NCBI GenBank assembly: GCA_009760855.2
Contig: WPIO01000100.1
Location: forward strand, 617,501 to 679,500
Reading direction: 5' to 3'
DNA from: Cristatella mucedo
Lineage: Eukaryota; Bryozoa; Phylactolaemata; Cristatellidae
Length of the DNA stretch: 62,000 bases
The stretch's first letter is position 1; every line of letters starts with the position of its first letter. Below the pieces are notes generated by a model. The model had not been told where the DNA came from. It saw nothing but the letters and a program-made list of their open reading frames with translations, and ran no database searches. Of the stretch, positions 45,421 to 56,850 are shown piece by piece. Made by a program: the position numbers and the translations under genes.

Positions 45421-45989
45421 CAGACCTGATGACCACTAAGTTTGAGAGATTCACAGTGACGCATGTGGAAAACGTGCTGAGCGGTTCGAGACAATGCTAG
45501 GAATACCAAACGAGTGAAGAATAGCTGCGTCTGGACAGTCAAGCAAGTGAGTAGCATGTAAGTAACAGCTCAGGGTGGCTGACCGCGCTATTCTTAACAG
45601 TCGGAAACACGCGAAGCAGTATTATTTAATAAGAATCGTTGAAGTGAGTTCCATAGCCTCTAAAATGTTGCCAAGCGGAAGCCTCGGTCGCCAATGGTCG
45701 CTCGCACAGTTGAGCGATAGGGGTCAGTCGGGCAACGTAGAGTGAGTCCGAGAAAGTTACAAAGGTCAAGGCTCATTTAACAGCTGCATCTATTGTAGGA
45801 GCGGCACAGGAGCCTTGACGGCCTTGACCGCCGCTTGCAGCAGCCAATGGTAATGAGCCAATGGCAGCACAAACCTGAGCTTCTGAGCTCAAATCCCGGG
45901 TCGTGAAAAGAGCGAGCAGGGATTTCTGCTATGCTAACGCTCAGGGGAGCAAACAACCGAGCGAGTGCGCTGCTTTCTAGTTGGTGATA
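45421..45989. other. Possible LINE 5' remnant, otherwise unassigned
   Basis: 45540-45720 resembles an L-B type antisense end region (GTAGCATGTAAGTAACAGCT, GAGTTCCATAGCC). From 45780 no repeat could be placed. Confidence 0.35.
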
Positions 45990-46270
45990 TCCTTAAGTTA
46001 CTTATTAGCTCTTGCCGCTTACGCTATTCATGCGCCACGGGGCTTCCTTGAAGTTGGCAGTTATTGATAACGTGAAGCAATTTTGCAGTTTTTAGCCGGC
46101 TCGTCGCGTACATGGCCGGTGTGTCCTCGTGAAACATGCTTCACTTTTGGTTGGCTAACGCGTTGCAACTGCGAATGGCAGTTAGTGAGCTGCGTCAGTG
46201 ACTGGTTTTCAATACGGGCACCGTGTTTTACGCATATTGCCTTAGCTAATCGGCGTTCACCTACCTGAGT
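45990..46270. repeat. Dispersed repeat Z, copy 2
   Basis: Shares TTGGTTGGCTAACGCGTTGC, TTGATAACG and CAGTGACTGG blocks, in order, with 15935-16205. Confidence 0.45.
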
Positions 46271-46565
46271 GCGCTGCCGTCATAACGAACAAATCGGAGG
46301 AGCTGGTTTTCTCTCGCTAACATTTGGACGCAGACCGCTGCACGACTCATAAACACGAAATGGAGAGTTGAGAATTTCTCAGTTAATTTAATGTGGAGGT
46401 CGCACCAGAGCAGGTAAAAATGCCGCCTAATTTTCGCCAGGCGGAGGAGTACAATACATCATGTTTCAACTTCTTTTGGCGGCACATTTATACCAGCGAA
46501 TGAAAAAACGACGCCCGTACTGTACACTTTCTATTCAGCTATCAGGACAATGACAGTCTCCGATA

Positions 46566-46566
<1 letters not shown>

Positions 46567-46607
<41 letters not shown>
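46567..46607. repeat. (CA)n(TA)n microsatellite
   Basis: CA then TA dinucleotides directly left of the caveolin exon 2 fragment. Confidence 0.9.
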
Positions 46608-46611
<4 letters not shown>

Positions 46612-46805
46612 TCGTTTCTTGGATCGGCGCGAACATGCACTTGATGCAGATGTCGCTACACTTCTGGCACAACGAGCAGCAGATATTAAATTATTAAATG
46701 CTCGCATCTCGGGCGTAATGCACCAGACGTGACCGAAAGCGATGGTGGCGAACTCGCAGCCCCAGCAGAGCGCGATGGGCAGGCCGCAGATGGCGGAGCA
46801 GAGCA
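46612..46805 (-). pseudogene. Caveolin exon 2 fragment
   Basis: It aligns with 47503-47691 of caveolin B, covering LCSAICGLPIALCWGCEF through the Cys-rich C-terminal part. Both ends are cut by AT-rich microsatellites, so the FEDV signature and the last residues are missing. An 8-bp duplication (ATTAAATTATTAAAT) shifts the frame after the EMRAFN residues. Confidence 0.85.
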
Positions 46806-46839
46806 TTATATATACGTCTAATATATGTTACAGGACGCA

Positions 46840-46841
<2 letters not shown>

Positions 46842-46877
<36 letters not shown>

Positions 46878-46881
46878 GCGC

Positions 46882-46904
<23 letters not shown>
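46842..46904. repeat. (AT)n(GT)n microsatellite at a duplication boundary
   Basis: AT run 46842-46872 then GT run 46882-46904. Homology to the flank of caveolin C begins a few bases to the right (TATATGCCGCGTCCTTTATC). Confidence 0.9.
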
Positions 46905-46914
<10 letters not shown>

Positions 46915-47286
46915 TATGCCGCGTCCTTTATCGCGCCGAGATCCGGATGGTGCTCCTGAGCTATGTTTTGCTACCGCCGCGGCAGCGACGTTTGCATGTC
47001 CAGCAGCGCAGGACGGCGACGCCGCCGCCAAGTTAGACTGGGTCTCGGCTTCGCGGCCGCACTCAGTGAGCCGAGCGTGCGGAGGTTAGCCTGCGCCGCA
47101 CAGATCGAGCCAAGCGGCGGCCGCGGCGAGCGGTCGTCGTAAGGTCGTTTGCGAACACCCTTACCCGCGGCTTTATCGGACTCGGAGCGTGCAAGTACAG
47201 CCTAGTCTAGCGACTCGTTTGGCTGCAACAGGTTGCCGTTGGTGGCTTCGCGATCCAAAAACGCCGCCAACTGCTGTGAGGCAGCT

Positions 47287-47292
47287 TTTATT
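47287..47292 (-). terminator. Poly(A) signal of caveolin B
   Basis: AATAAA (minus) in CTCTGAATAAAAGCTGC, about 170 nt after the stop. Confidence 0.7.
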
Positions 47293-47461
47293 CAGAGCAG
47301 ACTAGAGAGGCAAATCGAGTGCAGCTTCGACGCCAATCTGGCGGGCAGCGAAACTGAGCTGCAACACTTCCGGGTGGCACTGAGGTAAGATGCCGGTGAC
47401 AATCCGGGCCACGGTCTGCGGAGGCGCCATCAGGAGCGCTCGAGAGACCGAGACGACGGCC

Positions 47462-48365
47462 TTAGGCCATCGTCACCTTGATCCGCGAGAACACGAGGCC
47501 AATCGTTTCGTGGATCGGCGCGCACAGGCACTTAATGCAGATGTCGCTACACTTCTGGCACAACGAGCAGCAGATATTAAATGCTCGCATCTCGGGCGTA
47601 ATGCACCAGACGTGACCGAAAGCGATGGTGGCGAACTCGCAGCCCCAGCAGAGCGCGATGGGCAGGCCGCAGATGGCGGAGCAGAGCAAGTAGCCGATGT
47701 TCTTGCCGCCCTCGTAGCACTTGTAGGCGTTTCGCCAGACGCAGTCGGGCGAGTGAGCGCCGTCTGGCTCGCCGAACACGTCCTCGAACAGGACCTGCAG
47801 CCGAAAGCGTGGGGGCCAGATCGTGAACGATACATAGACATAGTCGAACGAAGCGTACGAACGCCAACCTACGGTGAACGTCGCAGCCCAGAGACACTTG
47901 AAAGGGAGCGACAGGCAACAGCGAGTCCGCGGCGAGCAAACGCGACTCGCCTGACCGGGGAACGGAACGCCGACTCGCGTTACTTATGGATCGGCCGAGG
48001 AAATACACCGTACCGGCGTAACGCCAGGTCGGAAAAGGCAACAGTGAATCGGCCAGCTCTCACGCCTGGTGCAGCAGCTCATTTGAATGATTCTGTCGCT
48101 AGCGGGGTCAATTCGGTAACGCGCCGCCCGCTGCCCGCTGCCCGCCGCCCGCCGCCCGCCTACACTCGCAGGAAGCGATCTCGGACTGCACGACGCCCGA
48201 CGCTCCGCGAATGGCGACGTTGGATACGAACGTGGCCGAGGCGGCCGACAGCGGAGGCGGACGCGGCCGCCACGAAGGCCGCATGAAGGCGCGGTCGTCG
48301 CGTACCTGAAGGCCGCCATTGAGCTGATTCGGGTCTCGGTTCGCGAGGTCCAGCTTATCGGCCAT
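47462..48365 (-). CDS. cav: Caveolin B, two exons
   Basis: Exon 1 is complement(48306-48365), 20 codons (MADKLDLANRDPNQLNGGLQ), donor GTACGC (less usual). Exon 2 is complement(47462-47794), 110 codons plus stop, acceptor TTTCGGCTGCAG, phase 0; intron 511 nt. The product has 130 residues with the signature FEDVFGEP, scaffolding-region WRNAYKCYEGG, hairpin GLPIALCWGCEFATIAF, and FSRIKV near the end. Exon 2 carries 14 cysteines. One residue differs from A and C in the Cys-rich end: CAPIHE for CAPICE. The intron and promoter resemble caveolin A, but exon 2 and the 3' flank are closest to caveolin C. Membrane location is as for other caveolins. Confidence 0.87.
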
Positions 48366-49540
48366 TTTTCTCGATTAAATTCGTCTCGCCGTGAGCACGC
48401 TCGTGCGTGATGCGCCGCTCTGCAGCTGCGAAATCTTGCTGCGGCTCCGCTGCTCCGGCTGGCGGCGGCGGCTTTTTATAAGCGCGAGCCCTCGGAGACG
48501 GCGCAAACAGTGAGTGAAGAGCTGCGTTGCCAGAGCAGCGAACAATGGCAGCGGCAGACGACGTCCGCGGTTGCCTAGAGAGGCCGCCGATTTGGCTAAG
48601 AGACCAGGGTGCGCCAGCTAGACCTGGCTTCGAGCCGGCCGCCCCATCCCAGTCGTCGTGTCGTATCGCAGAGTCGCCGCCGCGACGCACGCGCCGCTTT
48701 CAGGCCGCCGCCTCGGCCGCCGCCGGCCGGCAGCGAAGCCTGCGACGGAGCGACATCGATGCTTCGTCGCAGGCCACTCTTCGCTCTTCTCGGTCCGCGA
48801 GTCCCGCCGGCGGCGCGTCGGGTCGGGCGCCGGGTCGCGAGCGGACGGCTCGCGTCGCGAGAAGAGAGAGCCTGGAAATCGCGGCCAGAAATCTCGGCGG
48901 TACCTGCGTTGCAGCCGCGCGAAGCCTGCTCGTAGCGGCGCCACGCCCCCGCCCGAGGCCCGACAGGTTGCCTGAGAAGAAGAAAAAGAAGAAGACGACC
49001 AAAGAAGAAGAAATCGTCACCGGGCAGCGGCGGCGGCGAGCCCTCGGCTTCGCTGACGGCGCATGCGAGCTCTCGGCGCCGTCCGCTCGGATCGTCGTCA
49101 CTGCGCCTCCGCCGCCGAGGCAGCAGCGGCAGGCAACGCCGCCGCTGCTGCTGCTGCTGCCTCGGCTGTGGCGGTTCTGGCAGCGCCGGACGCTGCCGGG
49201 AATCTGCAGCGCGCCGCCGAGCGCAGCTTGAGTCGTCCTCGAAGCGCTCCGCGCAGAGCGCAGCCCCCTGAGTCGCGGCATGGGGGGGGGGCGCTCTGCT
49301 GAGATCTGCGCTCTGCTGCGCCCTCCTCCTGCTGCCGCTCTGCGACGCTGCGACGCTGCTGAAGGAGCTATTTTGGCCTTCGTTGACGGATCTCGGCTCC
49401 GTCAATGCGTTTCGGCAGCCGCAGCACGTCATGCTGAGCCTACGACTTTGGCCACACAGTGCGGAATAAGGGACATCGCTAATTACTGGTCGTTTATTAT
49501 TAATCACCGTGGTCTTCATTTATAGTGTACTTGCATGATT
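48366..49540. other. GC-rich region upstream of caveolin B
   Basis: 48366-48605 is the shared caveolin promoter block. Beyond it are overlapping Arg/Ala-rich frames on both strands (up to 307 codons) of the kind GC-rich DNA gives by chance, a purine run (48975-49017) and a G9 run at 49281. I would not call a gene here. Confidence 0.4.
48473..48480 (-). promoter_or_regulatory. TATA box of caveolin B
   Basis: TATAAAAA on the minus strand in a GC-rich context, about 110 nt upstream of the start codon. The matching place in caveolin A is degenerate. Confidence 0.5.
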
Positions 49541-51215
49541 TCACTGCAGTTGCCTCGGGCACTCTCATGCAAAGCACTGCAAGCGACTGCAATCGGCCCG
49601 GGACAATTTTTAACGCAATCTACTGCGTTCCGCAGCAAAATGCCTACAAGTCAGAGTCTCGACGCTTCAATTTTGAACAAATGTTCAAGTGAACTGTTTT
49701 TAAAGTGAAAACAAATGATTTTAACTCATTGCCCAAGTACATATCGGGCCATGCGAAAGTTGCATTCCACTCCAATCCACCACAAATCGACTAGAAATTG
49801 GCTGAGCGAAGCTCCAATTCAAATAGCATATAACATTATCTGTTTTGAAAGTGAATCCAAGCATTTTCTAGTGATTTCAAGTCTTAATGATCGGCAATGC
49901 TCGGCAATCTACAGCAACCGATGGGGTTAACACCACAATCCTTTAAAATTGCTCAAAAATCGACCTGAAAGTGTACGAGCAAAGCTCCAAATTTCCTCGT
50001 GTAACATAGCGAACTGTGTTTAAAGTGCCACCACATCACTTTAAGCTATTGCGCGCGTACAATCTCGGGTAATGAACGTCAATAGATAACAATGACCGGG
50101 AACCAGATCCGCCTTTGATTACTATTCCTCGGCAAGAAATCAGAAATTGTTTGCTCAAAGCTCCAATCAAATTGCTTATTACAGAGCACTTTGTTTAAGG
50201 TGCAACTACTTAATTTGTAAGCCATTTTTTATTTGAATTGTCCGAAAATGAACGGTAACGGACTGCATAGGCTAGGGCCATTACCGTGATCCGTCCCAAA
50301 TTGACCAGAAGAAAATGAATAAGCGCGAAGCTCGAGCGCTCGTTGCATTGAAACCGTTTCACTGAGTTTAAAGTGTGCCTGTAGAATTTTAACCCATTGT
50401 GCGCGTTCAATGTTCGTAAATGCAAGACAATCATTTGCCATCACCTGGAAGAATATGGCAAACATCCGTCGCATACTATCCAAAACGCGGAGGGGACGAA
50501 GCTTCTAGTTCTTTTGCATATTGCAGCGCACTGTCTCTAACGAAGCAACCGGATTACTGTAAGCCACTGCGAACGCAAAATCTCGGGCAAATCCATAGAA
50601 ATCGACAGCGATAGCCTGGGCAATAGCGGCAATCTATTTTGATTGCTAGCAATCAGACAGAAAGAGAGTGAATGAAGCTCCCATTGAGATTTATTCTTTC
50701 TCTATACTAAATTTACTGTTCACCCTACAAATACCATTGCTAATGCTCGTTCGCGGACACTGGCCAATGCAGCAGTCGACTTCAATGCATTGCAAATCGA
50801 CCACAACTAGGCTGTGCAAAGCTAAGTTTTAGATTGGGTAGTGCAATGCATTGTGTTTATAGTGTGACCGCATTCGTCCGACCTACTGGGCGCGTACAAT
50901 ACGCGTACATATCGGGCCATACACAGCAATAGATTGCAACGACTAGAACGAACACCACAAAACACCACGATCCGCTACAATTCGTCGCAAATAAAAAATA
51001 AACTGTTCACAATAAGCTTCAATTTCGGTTGCATATTACGCTGCTGTTTCTGCTGAGTTTACTCACGAAATTTCACTACGACGGAATTCGAGCATTCTTG
51101 AGCTAAGCAGTGCAAGATACTGCAATGGCCCAGGAAGATGCAGCAATATACGTGCAGTTATCAACTCGAATACGCCATAGATCTGCCTGAAATCGGCCGC
51201 TCACCTCCATTTTTC
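49540..51215. repeat. Diverged satellite-like tandem array, about 172-bp unit, 8-9 units
   Basis: The landmark AAGCT(C/T)C recurs at 49809, 49982, 50158, 50328, 50499, 50675, 50819 and 51014 (spacings 173, 176, 170, 171, 176, 144, 195). It is followed about 30-40 nt later by a GTTTAAAGTG-like block and then TT(A)AC..ATTG(C/T)GCGCGT. A ninth, weaker unit lies near 49662. Confidence 0.72.
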
Positions 51216-51377
51216 GTGTGCATTAATGTGCACGCTATTTGAAAAACCTGAATTGACGCAGCTTACTTCTTGGTCTTAAAAAAGTTATAAATATTTTTTA
51301 GCAACTTAAGAAAAAAGCGAAAAAGTGGAGCACAAGGTCGGAAAATAGAGCGTATCTAGTAAATTAATGGTTGGTTT

Positions 51378-51632
51378 TTGAACAAAATCCAAGAAATGAA
51401 CGATGTTGAACGTGTACAATGCTTGGAGACTCTATCAGAAGACGACGGACGTCGACCAATCATTTTAAAAAGTGGAAAAGAAAAGGATGAACCGCATCTA
51501 TATTACCGAAACTTGCTAGAAAACACAGTTCATGCAGATGTTACCATCTATGACAAGAAAAATATCAATGGCAACGCGGTTGAGCTGGTTCAAGAAGACA
51601 AATATCTTTTGGGCATTGGCTGGAATGATTAA
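51378..51632 (+). pseudogene. Conserved short frame at the 5' part of the hAT-like remnant
   Basis: 84 codons (MNKIQEMNDVERVQCLETLS at the start; ends YLLGIGWND). The counterpart in copy 1 (39840-40100) has shifts but keeps GRRPIILK- and RNLLENT-like segments. I do not recognise the domain; it is probably part of the element's old protein. Confidence 0.4.
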
Positions 51633-51944
51633 TCTGAAGAATCATCTAAATGTAGCGGAAAATCGGAAAATAAGTGTGTTCATGCTTTGATAAAATTTCA
51701 TGCTGTTCGGTAGTTGGAAATTGATCCAAAAACAAAGCTATCAATAATATCGGAGGTTCTTCGTAATGAAATGATTACTCTTTGATCTCATCAATTCAAC
51801 ACAGAAACAGCCAACTATCAGTGACCAGTGCACGCTCAATCACATCAGCATGGCTTAAATGTCGATTGGAAAATGGATAGGAAGTGAGTCTACTGTGGCT
51901 AATATGTTCACTAATTGATAAAGCTGCTTACTGTTTGTGCTGTC

Positions 51945-52279
51945 TATTGTTTGCCATATTGTTTGCCATATTGTTTGCCATATTGTTTGCCATATTGTTT
52001 GCCATATTGTTTGCCATATTGTTTGCCATATTGTTTGCCATATTGTTTGCCATATTGTTTGCCATATTGTTTGCCATATTGTTTGCCATATTGTTTGCCA
52101 TATTGTTTGCCATATTGTTTGCCATATTGTTTGCCATATTGTTTTGCCATATTGTTTGCCATATTGTTTGCCATATTGTTTTGCCATATTGTTTGCCATA
52201 TTGTTTGCCATATTGTTTGCCATATTGTTTGCCATATTGTTTGCCATATTGTTTGCCATATTGTTTGCCATATTGTTTG
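51945..52279. repeat. 12-bp minisatellite, about 28 units
   Basis: Unit TTTGCCATATTG, nearly perfect, with two 13-bp units (extra T at 52141 and near 52178). The unit length gives 4-residue repeats in all frames; these are not proteins. It is absent from the paralogous copy at 40370-40445. Confidence 0.92.
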
Positions 52280-53989
52280 TCGGGAGGATCGATGTCGATC
52301 TTCGTTTGGCTGATTGACTGATGGATTCAAAAATTAAAAAACCCAGAAAAGCTACGGTCACATGAAAACGGTTTGAGTCCTCGCAAAGCTTTTAATACCT
52401 GGAAGGAAGCTGAACAGAGAATAGATAATTGTACTGGAATTAAATAGTTTAAATTAAATCAGAAAATACATTGGCGAGATATTTTGAAAAGAGTACTTGA
52501 GAGTATTAAGTGTCCGGTTTCATAAAATCATCTGACTTTGCGTGGGCACAAAGAAAGTTTGAGTATAGCTGAGCATATAGATGCTGCAAATTTCTTACCC
52601 TGATCAACCTCGTTTCTCAATACGACTCGCTTATGGAAAACACCTTCAACGTTCACAAAAAATCAGGATCCATACCGTATTTGTCACCCAAAATTTAAAT
52701 CAATCCATCCACCCACTTGCAACAACTAAACAAATGCAACTTATTAACAGATATAAAAAAAAGATTTTTCTTTGTTTTGGTCGGTTCAACTAAAGATCAA
52801 CAACATCGGAAACAGCTTGACCGAGCGTCGATCACGTACGTCGATGAGGATTTGGAAAGTAAAAACATATAGTCAAAGAAGCATGTTTAGGTTGTGTTGA
52901 GGTGCAGTCCAAAGACTCAGCAAACCTTAAAAAGGGAATCCATTAGAGTTTAATAACCGATAACATCTCCTTGGCCAACTGTCGGTGACAATGCTATAAT
53001 AATGCTGCTGTGATGATTAGACATATGTCTGGCCTTCAACAGTGATTGTGCGCAGAAAATCTTAAAGCTTGTTTATTAGCTGCGACAACCACAGTTTAGA
53101 TTTAGCATGAGTACACTCTGATAAGCAAAATCACGTCATCGTAACATTTTCGGGACAGTAGGGAATGTTTATTCATTTTTGTCTCGTTCGACACTTCGTT
53201 ACGATACATGGAAAAAATTACTCTTAACAGGAAATCCGGAATCAGATATGCTAGAGTGCCCGGTCAGAAGCAGTCAGAGCAATATTTGATGGAATTGACG
53301 AACTTCTAGAGCTGTTGGATGCATGTCAGAAGGCCAAATGAGTCTGCAAACCAAAGAGAATGTCCGGAGAACAGGCAATAGTCGCCGGATAAGCAGCCAA
53401 GGAAGAAACTATGCGTTTCATGAAAACTTGATCGACCAACAAGAGATCGTAGACATACAATGCGGATTCCTAGTAGACAGGAAAACTCTTCTCTTCTCCG
53501 AAAAGGAAACCGACAAAGTGCTTTGAAGTTGCATCGTGTATAGGTTGCTATACGACACTGACGCAAATGATGAAGAATTAGGATCGGATGTCGATGAGTG
53601 CAGAATGTTGCTGGAGCGCGAATCAAAAATTCCCAAAGTATTTAAAGGATCGTCTACATTTCATTTTTGCCTTTGGAGATGATATATTTTCTAGTCTACA
53701 CATATCTCTTTTAACTTTTCTGACGGGTTGCGGTATCAATAGCCAACTGTGAATGGTCTGTCAGCAAATTAAAACTTATTTTTATCTTATTAGCGTTATT
53801 TAATGGGGCAAGGCCGTCTTAACAATTTGGCACTACTAGGCTTGGAAAGGGAACATTTCGGGAAGATTAATTTTAATGACCTCATTGACTAATCTGCTGC
53901 GATGAAGTCTAGCTATCAGATTCGGTATTCTGTAATGAATAGACACTTTACAATCATTTTTCAATTACAATACAATGATTACAATCTTA

Positions 53990-55560
53990 TAATAATAATA
54001 ATACACTTGATAAAGCGCCTCAGAGAACTCAATCTCTCTCTAGGCGCTTTACATTTGCTGCAAAGGGAAATGCAATTGAATGGTGAGTAAGATCATGCTT
54101 GACAAACAAACAAAATGAATAACATGGTTAGGGGTGACATGCACAGGGTCAGCATGCAAATGTGGTTAGTGGCAGCACGAACAGTGTCAGCACGCATAAG
54201 CACGTGAAGGACGAATCACAGGAACCCACTAAATGCTGTCCTAAGCAGGTGTGTTTTTAAATTCTTTTTAAATGTGGTCAGGTCAGGGGATGTTCTGACG
54301 CATGTCGGGAGGGAGTTCCAGGCTTTGGGAGCATACGAACTAAAGTCACGGTCTCCAAAGGATTTGAGGTTTGTACGGGGTAATTGTAGACTGCTGGATT
54401 CCGAAAACCGGGTGGTACGATGCTTGGCCTGAAGGGGGGAGTATATCTGAGAGATAGGCTGGAGCCAAAGAATGAAGTGACCTAAAAGTGAGCGACAAAA
54501 CCTTGAAGTCGATCCGTTGCTTGACTGGTAGCCAGTGCAGGTCGGCGAGAAGTGGAGTAATGTGGCAACTGCGACGCTCACGACAGACAAGCCTAGCTGC
54601 GGAGTTTTGCATCAGCTGCAATCGCCTGATCGCACATGCCGGTAGGCCAGCAAGCAGTGAGTTGCAGAAATCGAGACGGGATGTCACGAATGCACGGACC
54701 AACTTGGACGTGGTATCCTTATCTAAACAAGCCGAATTTTAGCAATGTTATGAAGCTGAAAATAGGCGGATTTGACTGTGGAGCTGATATGGTCGTCTAA
54801 CGAGAGGTCGCTTTGGAATATGGCACCTAGATTTCGAGCTGATTCAACTGGAAATATGCTGGCAGAGCCAATTTTGAGCGTCAGCCTTTTCAATTTCTGA
54901 ATCACACTGGGTTTGCCCATAACTAGTAAGTTCGTTTTATCGCCATTTAGTTTTAGAAAATTTGCTGCCATCCATGTGCGGATGTCATCAATACATGCAG
55001 CAAGTGAGTTGAGAAAATTTCAGGTGTTCGAAGGCTGGGAGGGATCAAAGCAAAGGTACAGCTGAGTGTCGTCCGCATAGAAGTGAAAGCCTAGATTGTG
55101 CTTGGCAATCACATCAGCAAGAGGGAGAGTATAAACCATGAAAAGAACCGGACCTAGCTCGGAGCCCTGAGGTACACCATACTGCAGAGGTACCTCAGAT
55201 GATCTTTGTCCATTCACGTCAATATTCTGGAGTCTCCCACTGAGATAGGACCTGAACCACTGCTGAGCAGTGCCGGTGATGCCCAAGAGAGATGTGAGAC
55301 GCTCTAGAAGAACTTTGTGATCGATGGTATCAAAAGCTGCCGAAAAATCGAGCCAAACAAGCAAAGACACTCTACCCATGTCTGCATTCCTAAGTAGGTC
55401 GTTGTATACCCTAAGCAATGCTGACTCTGTGGAGTGATTAGCTCTAAAGCTAGACTGGAACTCACTAGCAAGGTGTGAGGTTTCGATACATGTGTTAAGC
55501 TGGTCCGCCACGACCCGTTCGAGTGCCTTTGATAGGAATTGTAGAAGGGAGTCTTATTAG
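53990..55560 (-). mobile_element. L-A LINE, 5'-truncated in the RT
   Basis: The minus strand reads [66 protein letters not shown] (55020-55511), then a 54723-54971 piece, then the C-terminal region (54216-54702). The 3' end has (TAA)n at 53990-54003. Only a few frameshifts: one of the youngest copies here. Confidence 0.8.
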
Positions 55561-56210
55561 CCTAAATATTAAAGAAATAATGTTAAAGAATCTAGCCATT
55601 CTAAGTTGCGTTTTGGAATTTCATTTACGATCATTTTATTTTACGCTAAGATATAATGTATTTGAAAATTATTGAATACAGAAAGTTGTGAGCTATCTGT
55701 GTAGTTCGTCCCCTGGCGCACAAAATCCACGGAATTTTGCTCCCTCCTTCTTTCCTGTAGCGGTAGGACTGTAAATGACACGCGTTGTGCCCCTAAACAG
55801 GAACGAGTGATGATTGCTCGGATCTAAAATTTAATTAATTAGTTAAAAGTTGAAGGTGGTTTTCGCTGTTAGAGCTTCGATTGGGCGTCCGACCTCAGAG
55901 AGAGCACCAGCTGAGGGCAATGCACCTCCAACGCCGAATCAATTCGCTTGCAGCTATAATTTATGTAAGTAAGCTTACTCTTTGCGTCTACAGACGAACT
56001 AGCTGTACCGCATTATTGACCCGACGTGTTCTGGATTAATTTAACACGAGCAGGTCAATGCCTATGGACGCGCTTCGATGAGTGATAGTAGTTCCATAAT
56101 AAAAGACGACGCTGCGCCATTTTGCAGCTAGACGAAAGTGTGCCGTCTTGCTCTGCGTGACGGAGGGAAGGATGCACTTTCTCGCACTAAGTAGATTAGT
56201 AGAGATACAT
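55561..56210. other. No gene recognised
   Basis: AT-rich sequence between the LINE and the TA microsatellite, without motif or open frame of note. Confidence 0.4.
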
Positions 56211-56218
56211 ATATGGAG

Positions 56219-56305
<87 letters not shown>
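56219..56305. repeat. (TA)n microsatellite, about 87 bp
   Basis: Pure TA run. The caveolin B/C duplication begins just after it (ATATGCCGCGTCCTTTATC at 56316). Confidence 0.95.
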
Positions 56306-56306
<1 letters not shown>

Positions 56307-56685
56307 CACCATATATATATGCCGCGTCCTTTATCTCACCGAGATCCGGATGGTGCTCCCGAGCTACGTTTTGCTACCGCCACGGCAGCGACGTTTGCAT
56401 GTCCAGCAGCGCAGGACGGCACGCCGCGGGGTTAGACTGGGTCTCGGCTTCGCGGCTGCACTCAGAGAGCTGAGCATGCGGAGGTTAGCCAACGCCACAC
56501 AGATCGAACCAAGCGGCGGCCGCGGCGAGCGGTCGTCGTAAGTGCGTTTGCGAAAGCCCTTACTCGCGGCTTTATCGGACTCAAGGAGTGCAAGTGCAGC
56601 CTAGTCTAGCGACTCGTTTGGCTGCAACAGGTCGTCGTTGGGGGCTGTGCAATCCAAAAACGCCGCCAACTGCTGTGAGGCCGCT

Positions 56686-56691
56686 TTTATT
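56686..56691 (-). terminator. Poly(A) signal of caveolin C
   Basis: AATAAA (minus) in CTCTGAATAAAAGCGGC, about 160 nt after the stop, conserved with A and B. Confidence 0.7.
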
Positions 56692-56850
56692 CAGAGCAGG
56701 CTAGAGGGGCAAATCGAGTGCCCCTGCCAATCCGGCGGTAGCGAAATTGAGCTGCAACTTCCGCTGGCTGTGAGGTTCGAGATTCGGGTCCGGGCTGCGA
56801 CGGTCTGTGAAGGCACCATCGGAAGACGAGGCGAGACCGAGTCGACGGCC

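Larger units (their letters stand above)
51265..53790 (+). mobile_element. hAT/DUF4371-like element remnant, copy 2
   Basis: Homologous along its length to 39680-42165. SCDNHSLDLA is readable near 53080-53110, with diverged versions of the FDELLELL region near 53290. It differs by a 335-bp minisatellite at 51945-52279. It lies between the satellite array and an L-A LINE. Confidence 0.55.

Noticed and set aside
45820-45990. Possible SINE (B-box-like GAGCTCAAATCCCG)
   Set aside because: No A box at the right distance and no match to the SINE body; too weak.
47390-48286. 298-codon plus-strand frame across caveolin B
   Set aside because: It is antisense to exon 2 and the intron. The same antisense frame is open in A and C because of GC-rich codon use; it has no splice sites or motif of its own.
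48596-49519. 307-codon Arg/Ala-rich minus-strand frame upstream of caveolin B
   Set aside because: Overlapping long frames on both strands of GC-rich DNA, simple composition, no domain and no conservation in the A or C upstream regions.
51945-52279. CRISPR-like regular repeats
   Set aside because: Units are contiguous with no spacers and the context is eukaryotic; the same holds for the 13-bp and 17-bp arrays.
51855-52361. Repetitive frames encoding MANN, QTIW or PYCL repeats
   Set aside because: Chance translation of the 12-bp minisatellite; indels in the array change frame freely.
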